The notes beneath the pieces were generated by a model. It was not told the origin of the DNA and ran no database searches. It was given only the letters and a program-made list of their open reading frames with translations. Shown piece by piece: positions 52,495-61,035 of a stretch of 64,000 nucleotides of DNA. Positions within the stretch are counted from its first letter, which is position 1, and each line of letters begins with the position of its first letter. The stretch lies in the NCBI GenBank assembly GCA_900473685.1, contig UCNE01000008.1:62001-126000 (forward strand), given 5' to 3'. The stretch is from Hyphomicrobiales bacterium. GTDB taxonomy: Bacteria; Pseudomonadota; Alphaproteobacteria; Rhizobiales; Rhizobiaceae. Made by a program: the position numbers and the translations under genes.

Positions 52495-55029
52495 TTATGG
52501 CGATGCCGTGGCCATCACGTCCGCAAACAGTTCGTCGGCGGCTTCGGCGAGCAAAAAGTCCTGCGCATCGCCATTGACTGCTTCCTTGCCAATTTCGAGC
52601 ATGACCGGAACAGCCAGTGGCGAAATGCGGTCAAGCGGGCGATGGGTGATATGGCCCTTGATTCGTGACAGCATATCGCCAAGCCGTTCGATTTCCAAAA
52701 GCCCAGTCGATGCATCGTTGCGGGTAGCCTCCAGCAGGATATGATCCGGCTCATGGCTGCGCAGCACATCGTAGATAAGGTCGGCCGACACCGTCACCTG
52801 GCGGCCGCTCTTTTCCTTGCCGGGATGACGCTGGTCGATCAGACCGGCGATGACGGCACAGTTGCGGAAGGTGCGCTTGAGCAGAAAACTTTCGTTGAGC
52901 CAGGCTTCAAGATCATCACCCAGCATGTCCTCGTCGAACAGGTCGGCAAGCCGCGGTCGTCCGGAGGTGAAAGCTTCGCCGAGATCCTCCAGCGCCCAGA
53001 TAGCCAGCGAATAATCGGTGGCGACGAAGCCCAGAGGTTTCAACCCGGCGCGGTCGAGCCGCCGGGTCAGCAGCATGCCGAGGGTCTGGTGAGCGAGCCG
53101 CCCTTCGAACGCGTAGATCACCATGTAGTGGCGGCTGCCGCGCGGAAAGGTTTCGATCAGCAGTTCGTCTTCCTTCGGCAGCATTGACAGGTCTTTTTGC
53201 AGCGACAGCCAGTCACGCACCTGATCGGGCAGGGTGGCGTGGCGGCTCGGATCGGCAAGCATCTTGCGGACCTGTTGGGCAAGGTAGGTGGAGAGCGGAA
53301 ACTTGCCGCCGGCATAGGAGGGAACCTTGGGATCGAGCTTGTAACCTTGGCTGACCAGGCATTCGCTTTCACGGATGCCCTCGAAGCGCAGCACCTTGCC
53401 GGAAAACAGGAAGGTATCGCCGGGCGACAGCATCTCGATGAAATATTCCTCGACCTTGCCGAGCGCCATGCCGCCGCGTCCAAGCGCGCCGCGGGCATTG
53501 TGCTTGACCATGCGCACATTGAGCATCGGCGATTCGATGATGGTGCCGACATTGAGGCGGTATTGCTGGGCAACCATCGGATTGGAGACGCGCCAAAAAC
53601 CTTCGGGCGTCTTGCGGATCTTGGCGTAGCGTTCATAGGCGCGCAAGGCATAGCCGCCGGTCGCGACGAAATCGACGATGCGTTCGAAGGTTTCCCAGGT
53701 CAGATACGCATAGGGCGCAGCGCTGGTGATTTCGGTGTAAAGCGACAGCGGATCGAAGGGCGCGGCGCATGCCATGCCGAGCACGTGCTGCGCCAGCACA
53801 TCAAGCGCGCCCTTGCCGACGGGAGGGGTGTCCTGTGCGCCGATATAGTTGGCATCGAGTGCAGCCTGACACTCCATCACCTCGAAACGGTTGGCAGGCA
53901 CCAGGATGGCGCGGCTCGGCTCATCCATGCGGTGGTTGGCGCGGCCGATGCGCTGGGCAAGCCGCGACGCGCCTTTCGGCGCACCGACATGGATGACCAT
54001 GTCGACATCGCCCCAGTCGATGCCGAGATCAAGCGTCGAGGTGGCGACGACGGCGCGCAGCTTGTTCTCGGCCATCGCCGCCTCGACCTTACGCCGCTGG
54101 CCGACATCGAGCGAGCCGTGATGCAGTGCAATCGGCAGGTTGTCGTCGTTGATCGTCCAGAGTTCCTGAAAAACACGCTCGGCCTGGCTGCGGGTATTGA
54201 CGAACAGCAGCGTGGTCCTGGTTTCACCGATCGCCTTGTAGATATCGCCGATGGCGTAGGCTGCCGAATGACCGGCCCAGGGCACCCGTTCATCCGTCCG
54301 CATGATTGAAATTTCCGGCCGGGCGCCGCCGGTGACGGTGATCAGCCCGGCATGGTTGTTTTCGCCCGCTCTCTGGGGTGCCAGCCAGCGCTGCAGGTCC
54401 ATCGGGTCGGCGACGGTTGCCGACAGGCCGATGGCCTGCATGCCAGGTGCCAGCTGGCGCAGGCGGGCAAGGCCGAGCGAGAGCAGATGGCCGCGCTTGG
54501 AGGTGACCAGCGAGTGCAGCTCGTCGAGCACGACATATTTCAGGTCCTTGAAGAACCGCTCGGCCTCGCCATTGGCCAGGAGCAGCGCCACCTGTTCCGG
54601 CGTGGTCAGGAGAATATCCGGCGGATTGAGCTTCTGGCGCTGGCGTTTGGCGGCGGGCGTATCGCCGGTGCGGTTTTCGATGCGCACCGGCAGTCCCATG
54701 TCGCCGACCGGTTTCATCAGGTTACGCTCGATATCGACGGCAAGCGCTTTCAGCGGCGAGATGTAGAGGGTGTGGATACCGGTGAAGGCGGAACCCGGCG
54801 GGATCTTGCCGCGCTCCGTCAGCGACACAAGTGACGGCAGGAAGCCGGCCAGCGTCTTGCCGGCGCCGGTCGGCGCTATCAGGAGCATGCTTTCGCCGCC
54901 CTGGACGCGGGAGAGAAGCTCCAGCTGATGCGCACGCGGTTGCCAGCCCTTTTCCGCGAACCAGCGCAGGAAGGGTGGGGGCAGGAGAATTTGCGTCTTG
55001 GCGCGCGGGATGGAATCGATCTGGTTCAC
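52495..55029 (-). CDS. ligase-associated DEXH-box helicase (Lhr-like)
   Basis: The 844-residue superfamily 2 helicase has Walker A APTGAGKTLAGFLPSL, DEXH as LDELHSLVTSKRG, LSATVAD, FVNTRSQAERVFQEL, VVATSTLDLGIDWGDVD, and QRIGRANHR. The C-terminal third contains the Lhr-type winged-helix and DUF4942-like parts (KVLRFEGIRESECLVSQG). It should unwind or remodel damaged DNA with PdeM. Confidence 0.93.
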   Translation of the reverse strand: MNQIDSIPRAKTQILLPPPFLRWFAEKGWQPRAHQLELLSRVQGGESMLLIAPTGAGKTLAGFLPSLVSLTERGKIPPGSAFTGIHTLYISPLKALAVDIERNLMKPVGDMGLPVRIENRTGDTPAAKRQRQKLNPPDILLTTPEQVALLLANGEAERFFKDLKYVVLDELHSLVTSKRGHLLSLGLARLRQLAPGMQAIGLSATVADPMDLQRWLAPQRAGENNHAGLITVTGGARPEISIMRTDERVPWAGHSAAYAIGDIYKAIGETRTTLLFVNTRSQAERVFQELWTINDDNLPIALHHGSLDVGQRRKVEAAMAENKLRAVVATSTLDLGIDWGDVDMVIHVGAPKGASRLAQRIGRANHRMDEPSRAILVPANRFEVMECQAALDANYIGAQDTPPVGKGALDVLAQHVLGMACAAPFDPLSLYTEITSAAPYAYLTWETFERIVDFVATGGYALRAYERYAKIRKTPEGFWRVSNPMVAQQYRLNVGTIIESPMLNVRMVKHNARGALGRGGMALGKVEEYFIEMLSPGDTFLFSGKVLRFEGIRESECLVSQGYKLDPKVPSYAGGKFPLSTYLAQQVRKMLADPSRHATLPDQVRDWLSLQKDLSMLPKEDELLIETFPRGSRHYMVIYAFEGRLAHQTLGMLLTRRLDRAGLKPLGFVATDYSLAIWALEDLGEAFTSGRPRLADLFDEDMLGDDLEAWLNESFLLKRTFRNCAVIAGLIDQRHPGKEKSGRQVTVSADLIYDVLRSHEPDHILLEATRNDASTGLLEIERLGDMLSRIKGHITHRPLDRISPLAVPVMLEIGKEAVNGDAQDFLLAEAADELFADVMATASP

Positions 55030-55176
55030 GCGAACAAATGTAGATCAAACGCAGCAGATTTGAAGGGCATGCTTAACGATGGAAAAATTGCCTGGCTGAG
55101 AGGGAACCTTCTCCCGTAGCGAGCGTTCGAATAATTCTGCCAAAATCAAACAGGCGCAGTCAAAAGGGAGAGGGGC

Positions 55177-55377
55177 ATGCCGTCTTCAGCACCCGGTAAA
55201 GTGATCATTCCACCGCATGAACATATCCTGACCGTCCAGGAGGCACTCGAGCCGCTCTATCAGAAGCTCGAACAGGAAGTGGAAACCAGGTTGGTGGAGG
55301 CTGCCGTCGATGCCGGCTGGTCTCCCTATGATGCGTTGAATGCGATCGACCAGCTGAAGAAACATGACGGGCAGTGA
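55177..55377 (+). CDS. small conserved protein
   Basis: The 66-residue product has an N-terminal IIPPHEHILTVQEALEPLYQ and a helical end (AAVDAGWSPYDALNAIDQLK). GGGAGAGG precedes the ATG. Similar short proteins recur in rhizobia, of unknown function. It lies between two leftward genes. Confidence 0.65.
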   Translation: MPSSAPGKVIIPPHEHILTVQEALEPLYQKLEQEVETRLVEAAVDAGWSPYDALNAIDQLKKHDGQ

Positions 55378-55409
55378 TGCGTCCGGCTGCCAGCCCTCGT
55401 GATTGCCAT

Positions 55410-56510
55410 TCACGCCAGCGGCGTAAACACTGCGCAGGGCGTGGCGATGCCGCGCAGCGCATGTTCGCCGAGCGGGGTCAGTGGTTGCGCCGTTTCCGCC
55501 GCAAAGGCGCCGGAGACCAGCACCGTATGCCCGAGCGGGCGGCATAGGCCTTCCAGCCGGCTGACAAGATTGACAGCAGGGCCGATCGCGGTGAAATCCA
55601 GCCGGTCGGCCGTGCCGATATTGCCCCACAGCATATCGCCGAGATGCAGCGCGACCCCGAACGACAGCGGCGGCAGCCCTTGTGTGGTGCGGGCGGTGTG
55701 GAGATGATCCATGCCGGCGCGGGCGGCCGCAACCGCGCGCAAGGCCGCGTTGCAGGCCGCAGCAGCGTCGCGCTCGCCGATCGGGAAGATTGCCAGCACG
55801 CCGTCGCCGATGAATTTCAGCACCTCGCCGCCGAAGGCATGGACGGCACCGGCGACACGGTCGAACCACGCGTCGAGCGCGGCGATCACATCGTTCGCCT
55901 CGGTCGTTTCGGATAATTCGGTAAAGCCGCGCAGGTCGGCAAACAGCAGCGCGGCCCGGATGGTCTCGCCGGGTTCGCGCCGCAAACGTCCAGCCAGAAC
56001 CTGAGCGGCGCTGCGCCGGCCGAGATAGGTTGTCAGCAGGGCAGACAGCGTCGAACGGGCAGCAAGCAAGGCCAGCGGTGCTGCAGCAAAGCGCGCAACC
56101 TCGCGCAGCAGTTCGGATTCCGCTTCACTGAACGGCCGGTTTGCGGCCCAGGTCAGCATCGCGCCACCGGCTGGGGCGGCGGTGAAATCCTCCTGGATAC
56201 TATGACTGCCAAGGCCGGTCAGCCAATTGCTGGCAATGTGGTTGGGTTCAGGGTTGGCAGGCATCGGGCCGAGAGCTCCAGTCAAGCCCAGTGCCTCGAT
56301 CACCCGTCCGGTATCGGCGCGCCAGAGCCAGATGCGCTGTTCGATGACCGGGTGGGGTGCGGACTGGGTGAGGGCGCCTCCGATAAGCGGCACGCCGTCG
56401 GCAAGCAATGCTGAGGCGAGCGCGGTCAGGAACGCATCGCCATCCGGCATGTCGATCGCCTTGTCGATCAGAAAGGAAAGAGCGGAAGGCAGGCGCATGG
56501 ACGCCATCAT
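55410..56510 (-). CDS. class III adenylate/guanylate cyclase
   Basis: The ATG at 56510 gives 366 residues; two other ATG codons follow in frame at 56507 and 56498, and an upstream start to 56579 lacks support. The N-terminal half is GAF-like in its pattern. The catalytic domain has both metal Asp (LFADLRGFTELSE; KFIGDGVLAIFP) and NLVSRLEGLCRPLG. It should make cAMP or cGMP under control of the N-terminal domain. Confidence 0.88.
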   Translation of the reverse strand: MMASMRLPSALSFLIDKAIDMPDGDAFLTALASALLADGVPLIGGALTQSAPHPVIEQRIWLWRADTGRVIEALGLTGALGPMPANPEPNHIASNWLTGLGSHSIQEDFTAAPAGGAMLTWAANRPFSEAESELLREVARFAAAPLALLAARSTLSALLTTYLGRRSAAQVLAGRLRREPGETIRAALLFADLRGFTELSETTEANDVIAALDAWFDRVAGAVHAFGGEVLKFIGDGVLAIFPIGERDAAAACNAALRAVAAARAGMDHLHTARTTQGLPPLSFGVALHLGDMLWGNIGTADRLDFTAIGPAVNLVSRLEGLCRPLGHTVLVSGAFAAETAQPLTPLGEHALRGIATPCAVFTPLA

Positions 56511-56620
56511 GCCGTGGTCCCGGTCTGCTGTCACGAGATTTTGCTTCTTGCGCAGCATGCGCGTTGGCCTACAGTGCACCCCTTGGAATGCACGCTACCC
56601 GGAATTGGAAGGACATCCCG

Positions 56621-57055
56621 ATGACGGAAACACTTCGCAGCGAGATCCAGATTGCCGCGCCGCAGGCAACGGTGTTTGCGTTTCTGACCGATCCCGACAA
56701 AATCCTGCGCTGGATGGGGACGTCGGCAACGGTCGAGCCGCACGCCGGCGGCATCTACCTTCTCAGCATGAACGATAAGCAGACGGCGCGCGGCCAGTTT
56801 ACCGAAGTGATACCCGTGCACCGGTTCGCCTACAGTTTCGGCTGGGAGGGACATGACACGGTACCGCCCGGATCGGGGTTGATCGAGATCGACCTGATCG
56901 AGAAGGACGGCGGCACGCTGGTGCGTCTCACCCATAGCGGCCTGCCGGACGAGAAGGAGCGTGCGAACCACGAAAAGGGCTGGACCCACTACCTGCGCCG
57001 GATGTCCATCGCGGCAGCAGGCGGCGATCCGGGGCCGGGCAGCATGCGCGGATAG
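56621..57055 (+). CDS. SRPBCC/AHSA1-like protein
   Basis: The ATG at 56621 has GGAAGGAC upstream. The 144-residue product matches START/SRPBCC proteins: SEIQIAAPQATVFAFLTDPD, then WMGTSATVEPHAGGIYLL and THSGLPDEKERANHEKGWTHY. Ligand is not evident. It lies across from the VOC gene with tail-to-tail orientation. Confidence 0.85.
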   Translation: MTETLRSEIQIAAPQATVFAFLTDPDKILRWMGTSATVEPHAGGIYLLSMNDKQTARGQFTEVIPVHRFAYSFGWEGHDTVPPGSGLIEIDLIEKDGGTLVRLTHSGLPDEKERANHEKGWTHYLRRMSIAAAGGDPGPGSMRG

Positions 57056-57113
57056 CGGTCCGATCGCGGTCGCCGGTGGCGACAGGTTTCGCGTCTTCCC
57101 AAGGCGGCAATGT

Positions 57114-57563
57114 TCAGGCAGATGCCGCCGCGTTCCAGCGCTTCTGCATTTCCTCCGGCGTCACCTGCTCGATGGTTTGCGACAGCATCCAGCGGTGGCC
57201 GTAGGGATCGAGCACCTGCGCCACGCGCTCGCCAAAGCTCTGATCGGCGGCTGGGCGCAGCAGCGTCGCGCCGGCAGCAATCGCCTGCGCCACGGCGGCA
57301 TCGGTTGATCCGGTGTCGACGTGGAACGTCACCGGCGATCCGCCGATCGTGTCCGGCGACAGGGCGCCGAAATCGGGATATTCATCGGCAAGCATCATCA
57401 AGGTTTCGCCGAACTGCAATTCTGCATGGCCGATACGGCCATCGGTGGGGTCGGTCATGCGGAAGATTTCTTCGGCACCAAAAGCCTGTTTGTAGAACTC
57501 GATGGCCTGGGTTGCATTCTTGACGACGAAATAGACGCTGACTTTGCGGGTGGTAGTGGGCAT
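57114..57563 (-). CDS. VOC-family (PhnB/glyoxalase-like) protein
   Basis: The 149-residue product has KVSVYFVVKNATQAIEFYKQ, then AFGAEEIFRM, HAELQFGETLMMLADEYPDF and VLDPYGHRWMLSQTIE. This is the PhnB-type VOC fold with metal-ligand candidates His and Glu. It starts 52 bases from the divergent TetR gene, whose palindrome lies in the gap, so the regulator may control it. Confidence 0.88.
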   Translation of the reverse strand: MPTTTRKVSVYFVVKNATQAIEFYKQAFGAEEIFRMTDPTDGRIGHAELQFGETLMMLADEYPDFGALSPDTIGGSPVTFHVDTGSTDAAVAQAIAAGATLLRPAADQSFGERVAQVLDPYGHRWMLSQTIEQVTPEEMQKRWNAAASA

Positions 57564-57598
57564 CGGAGGCTCCTCCTTGACTGGATCGTATATTAACG

Positions 57599-57611
57599 TT
57601 ACGTATCGTAA
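57599..57611. promoter_or_regulatory. 13-bp palindrome before the TetR gene
   Basis: TTACG-TAT-CGTAA is a perfect palindrome (57599-57611) in the spacer between the divergent VOC and TetR genes. It ends five bases before the TetR ATG at 57616. Such symmetric sites often are TetR operators, so self-control is likely. TTGACT at 57577-57582 could be a -35 box; the -10 is unclear. Confidence 0.55.
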
Positions 57612-57615
57612 TTAT

Positions 57616-58218
57616 ATGAGTCAAGATGCAAACATGATACCGAAGAAACGCGGACGCCCGCCGAGTGAGGCCGCACAGAAGCGGGTGCTCGAGGCCGCCC
57701 ATGACATCTTGATGGCGGACGGGTTCGGCCGTTTGACCATCGAGGCGGTGGCGGCGCGATCGGGTGTCGGCAAGCCGACGATCTACCGCTCCTGGGCGAA
57801 TGCGCAGGAACTGGCGATGGCTGCGTTGCTGGTCAATCCGATGCCGCAGGCTGACACAAATGGGGCGACGGCGCAGGCCGCGCTTGGCGCGCAGATGCGC
57901 GGACTGGTCACCGCCTTTGCCAGCACGCGCGGGCGCCAGATCACAATGGCGTTGGCGGCGGCCGATCCGGAAAGCGAATTCACCAAGGCCTTCCGCAACC
58001 GGGTGATCCTGTCGAGCCGCAATGCCGGCCGCGTTATTCTCGAGCAGGCGTTGGATAAGGGCGAGATCTCACAGCCCGTTGATTTGGAAGCCCTGCTCGA
58101 CATGATCTACGGGCCGGTTTTCTTCCGGCTGCTGGTCGGGCATCGTCCGGTCTCGCCGGAGTTTGGCGATGCGGTGGTGGCAACCGCCTTGCGGGCCGTA
58201 GCGCCCTCGCGAACGTAA
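57616..58218 (+). CDS. TetR-family regulator
   Basis: The 200-residue product has a typical N-terminal helix-turn-helix (RLTIEAVAARSGVGKPTIYR) and a TetR_C-type C-terminal domain (GRVILEQALDKGEIS). A second start at 57634 (MIPKKRG) is possible. It faces the VOC gene; see the palindrome entry. Confidence 0.9.
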   Translation: MSQDANMIPKKRGRPPSEAAQKRVLEAAHDILMADGFGRLTIEAVAARSGVGKPTIYRSWANAQELAMAALLVNPMPQADTNGATAQAALGAQMRGLVTAFASTRGRQITMALAAADPESEFTKAFRNRVILSSRNAGRVILEQALDKGEISQPVDLEALLDMIYGPVFFRLLVGHRPVSPEFGDAVVATALRAVAPSRT

Positions 58219-58230
58219 CGGCCAGCCTTC

Positions 58231-58875
58231 TTACATCGCGATATAACGATCCTTGCGGTGGTTCATCGCCAGCGTGACGTTCATCACGACGGCGCCGGCA
58301 ATCGAGCAGGCGATAATGTAGGGGCTGGCGAGGAAGAACGAGCAGGCGACGATGGCGCCATCGAAGCCGAGCTGGATCAGCCCGGCCCGCCAGCCGAAAC
58401 GATCCTGCAGATAAAGCGCCAGAATGCCGATGCCGCCAAGGCTGGCGCGGTGGCGGAACAGGGCGAGAAGGCCGGCACCGACCACAAGGCCCGCAAACAG
58501 CGCGCCGATCAGCGGATCGATATGCGTGATCCCCAGTGCGCGCGGCAGGACCTCGGACATGGCCGATGTCAGCGCGACGGCGATGAAGGTTTTGACCGTG
58601 AAGGCCAGCCCCATGCGGCGGAAGGCCAGATAGTAGAAGGGCAGGTTTACGGCGAAAAAGCAGGCGCCGAAGCTGAAGCCCGTTGCGTAGTGGACAAGAA
58701 AGGCAATGCCGGGGGTGCCGCCCGTCAGAAGTCCGGCGCTGGAAAACAAAGTGATGCCGAGCACGGCGAGCATGCTGCCGGAGATCACGCCCTGCGCATC
58801 ATCGGCAATCGAATGGCGCTCGGCGCTCGAGTTCATCAATGCTGCAAAGGCAGATTTCGCAGGTGTTGCCATCAT
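58231..58875 (-). CDS. YitT-family membrane protein (copy 1)
   Basis: The 214-residue product has five to six hydrophobic helices and the pattern GSMLAVLGITLFSSAGLLTG, followed by FLVHYATGFSFGACFFAVNL and FRHRASLGGIGILALYLQDR. The C-terminus NHRKDRYIAM is like that of the second copy at 60212-60844. Function unknown. It diverges from the Rrf2 gene. Confidence 0.86.
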   Translation of the reverse strand: MMATPAKSAFAALMNSSAERHSIADDAQGVISGSMLAVLGITLFSSAGLLTGGTPGIAFLVHYATGFSFGACFFAVNLPFYYLAFRRMGLAFTVKTFIAVALTSAMSEVLPRALGITHIDPLIGALFAGLVVGAGLLALFRHRASLGGIGILALYLQDRFGWRAGLIQLGFDGAIVACSFFLASPYIIACSIAGAVVMNVTLAMNHRKDRYIAM

Positions 58876-58956
58876 CGTCGTCGTTTCCTGTCGTCCGTAT
58901 CCTGCCCTTCTATCCTGCGTTTTTGCGAGCGCAAGCCTTGTGACGAATTTCGCCCA

Positions 58957-58985
58957 TTGACGGCCGGAATAATCGTGGATATAAA
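58957..58985 (+). promoter_or_regulatory. sigma-70-type promoter of the rrf2-ahpD pair
   Basis: TTGACG (58957-58962), a 17-base spacer, and TATAAA (58980-58985) form a near-consensus promoter ahead of the Rrf2-family gene. Its -10 box lies inside the palindrome at 58972-58996. Confidence 0.75.
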
Positions 58986-58996
58986 TTATCCACGAT
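58972..58996. promoter_or_regulatory. 25-base palindromic operator over the -10 box
   Basis: Ten-bp perfect arms ATCGTGGATA (58972-58981) and TATCCACGAT (58987-58996) enclose five bases. It overlaps the promoter's -10 box, the ideal place for steric repression, and is followed 20 bases later by the Rrf2-family gene, whose product is the natural candidate to bind it. Confidence 0.8.
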
Positions 58997-59015
58997 AGAG
59001 GGCGGAGGCAAGAAA

Positions 59016-59516
59016 ATGAAGATGGGTGAGGGCGTCGAGCAAGCTATTCACAGCGTCGCCATGCTGTCCGGTCTTTCCGGACGCGGTGTGCTTTCCGCCG
59101 CTGCAATCGCCGAGTTTCATGGCGTGTCGACCAGCTATCTGCTCAAGCATCTGCAGTCACTGTCGGGTGCGGGCATTCTCGATACGGTGCCTGGCCCGAA
59201 GGGCGGATACCGGCTGGCAAGACCGGCGGAGAAGATCACGCTGCTCGACATCGTGCTTGCCGTCGAAGGTCCGGCGCCGGCCTTCCGCTGCGGCGAAATC
59301 CGCCAGCGGGGGCCAAATCCCGTCGCCAATCATTTCTTTTCCAAGCCCTGCAATATCTCCGCCACCATGCTGAGGGCGGAGCGCGTCTACAGGGCGGAAC
59401 TGGCCAAGACCACGATTGCCGATCTCGGCGTGCAACTGGCCGAAATCGACGATGGATCGATCGCAGCAAGAGGCTGCGCCTTCCTTGAAATTCATGAGCG
59501 CAAAACGGCTCGCTGA
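59016..59516 (+). CDS. Rrf2-family regulator
   Basis: The 166-residue product has the Rrf2 winged helix (AIAEFHGVSTSYLLKHLQSL; GILDTVPGPKGGYRLARP). Cys residues at about 92 (FRCGEI), 112 (KPCNIS) and 155 (RGCAF) could bind a cofactor or sense redox, but the three-Cys cluster spacing of IscR is not matched. It precedes the AhpD-like gene by 22 bases, so they form an operon, probably self-regulated. Confidence 0.88.
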   Translation: MKMGEGVEQAIHSVAMLSGLSGRGVLSAAAIAEFHGVSTSYLLKHLQSLSGAGILDTVPGPKGGYRLARPAEKITLLDIVLAVEGPAPAFRCGEIRQRGPNPVANHFFSKPCNISATMLRAERVYRAELAKTTIADLGVQLAEIDDGSIAARGCAFLEIHERKTAR

Positions 59517-59538
59517 GCCGATAACCCAGGAGAAGACC

Positions 59539-60000
59539 ATGCAACCTCGTTTCAACTTCGCCAAAGCTTCCCCCGCAGCCTACAAGGCCGTTGCTGCTCT
59601 GGAGCAGTATGTTCAGGAGAGCAATCTTGAACGCCGCTTCATCCACCTCATCAAGCTGCGCGCATCGCAGATCAACGGCTGCGCCTATTGCGTCGACATG
59701 CATGTGAAGGAATCGCGTCATGACGGCCTGAGCGAGCAGTGGATCAACCTGTTGTGCGTCTGGCGTGAATCGCCGGTGTACGATGCCCGCGAACGCGCGC
59801 TGCTCGGCTGGGTCGATGCCGTCACCAACATCGCCCAGACCGGCGCGCCGGACGACGTTTTCAATACGCTGAAAGAACATTTCACCGAAGCCGAAATCAC
59901 CGACATCACGGTTGCGATCGGTGCGATTAACGTCTGGAACCGGCTGGCTGTCGGCTTCCGTTCGCAGCATCCGCTCGACAAGGTGGTAAAGGCCGCCTGA
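59539..60000 (+). CDS. AhpD-like carboxymuconolactone decarboxylase family protein
   Basis: The ATG at 59539 (AGGAG at 59528-59532) gives 153 residues. GCAYCVDMHVKESRHDG holds the CxxC-x3-H redox motif of AhpD-like peroxidases. The downstream SPVYDARERALLGWVDAVTN is family-typical. It probably reduces peroxides, and its Rrf2 partner suggests redox control. Confidence 0.9.
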   Translation: MQPRFNFAKASPAAYKAVAALEQYVQESNLERRFIHLIKLRASQINGCAYCVDMHVKESRHDGLSEQWINLLCVWRESPVYDARERALLGWVDAVTNIAQTGAPDDVFNTLKEHFTEAEITDITVAIGAINVWNRLAVGFRSQHPLDKVVKAA

Positions 60001-60006
60001 GCACAC

Positions 60007-60044
60007 AAAAAAATGGCGCCGCACCCGGAAGGGGTGCGGCGCCA
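60007..60044 (-). terminator. intrinsic terminator of the second yitT gene (leftward)
   Basis: On the minus strand, arms TGGCGCCGCACCC and GGGTGCGGCGCCA enclose five bases and are followed by seven T. It lies about 170 bases past the stop of the leftward YitT gene and only six bases from the stop of the rightward AhpD-like gene. The plus strand has no T-run here. Confidence 0.9.
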
Positions 60045-60211
60045 GAGTGCGGGATCGACACCCGCGCTCACCACCTGCAGACCATGAAAAGGTCAAGCGA
60101 GGGGCAGCCAGTGCTGCCCATGCTGTGGCCGGCAGGTCCGATGAAAAACCTGCATGCCCCTCGCTACCTTGCCTTGCTGGACCGGTCTCCCCGCCTGAGA
60201 GACCGGTGTCG

Positions 60212-60844
60212 TCACAAAGCGATATAACGGTCTGCGCGGTGGTTGATGGTCAAAAACAGGTTGAGCACGACGGCGCCAAGCACCGAATAGAACACGACCG
60301 GCGGCGTGGTGACGAAGAAGGCTGCTGCGAGCACGCAGAGATCGATGGCAAGCTGCACGAGACCAGCGCGGATGCCGAAACGCTCCTGCATGTAGATGCC
60401 AAGGATGCCGACGCCGCCAAGGCTGGCACGGTGGCGATAGAGCGCCAGCACACCATAACCCAGAAGCAGGCCGCCGAGCAGCGCCGCCCAGGCCGGATGG
60501 ATGCTGGCGATCTGGAACACCTGGCTCTGCACATTGGTCAAAAGCGAGGTGATGGCGATGGCGATGAAGGTCTTCACCGTGAAGGCCATGCCGAGACGCT
60601 TCCATGACAGATAGAAGAACGGCAGGTTGAGCACGAAGAAGGCGAGGCCGAAATTGATGCCGAGCGCATAATGCAAGAGGAAGGCGACACCGGCGGTGCT
60701 GCCGGTCAAAAGGCCGGCGCTGGCAAGCACATAGAGGCCGAGCGCTGCGACCAGGCTGCCCGAAAAGATGCCCTGCACATCCTCGACCGGCGTATGGCGC
60801 GTTGCACTGGTGTTCCAGAAGCCAAGGGCACTGATGATGCTCAT
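60212..60844 (-). CDS. YitT-family membrane protein (copy 2)
   Basis: The ATG at 60844 (GGAG eight bases upstream) gives 210 residues; a longer frame reaches 60955. FSGSLVAALGLYVLASAGLL, then AFLLHYALGINFGLAFFVLN and YRHRASLGGVGILGIYMQER, matches copy 1 at 58231-58875 closely, with the same ending NHRADRYIAL. The paralogues flank the rrf2-ahpD operon. Confidence 0.86.
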   Translation of the reverse strand: MSIISALGFWNTSATRHTPVEDVQGIFSGSLVAALGLYVLASAGLLTGSTAGVAFLLHYALGINFGLAFFVLNLPFFYLSWKRLGMAFTVKTFIAIAITSLLTNVQSQVFQIASIHPAWAALLGGLLLGYGVLALYRHRASLGGVGILGIYMQERFGIRAGLVQLAIDLCVLAAAFFVTTPPVVFYSVLGAVVLNLFLTINHRADRYIAL

Positions 60845-61035
60845 ATCGCGATCTCCGAAGACGTCCGGGCGGCGCCCGGGTGAGACCCGAACGACCGTGA
60901 AAAAGCGTGCGCGCTGCCAGTCCTTCGACCGCGGCGCCTGTGTGCAGTGCAGCAATTATCGGGATTCTGCCCGTTTCAATCAAGAAAAATATGTAAGCAA
61001 TGCTGACCTATTTCAACTTCGCAAGAAAACTGCGC

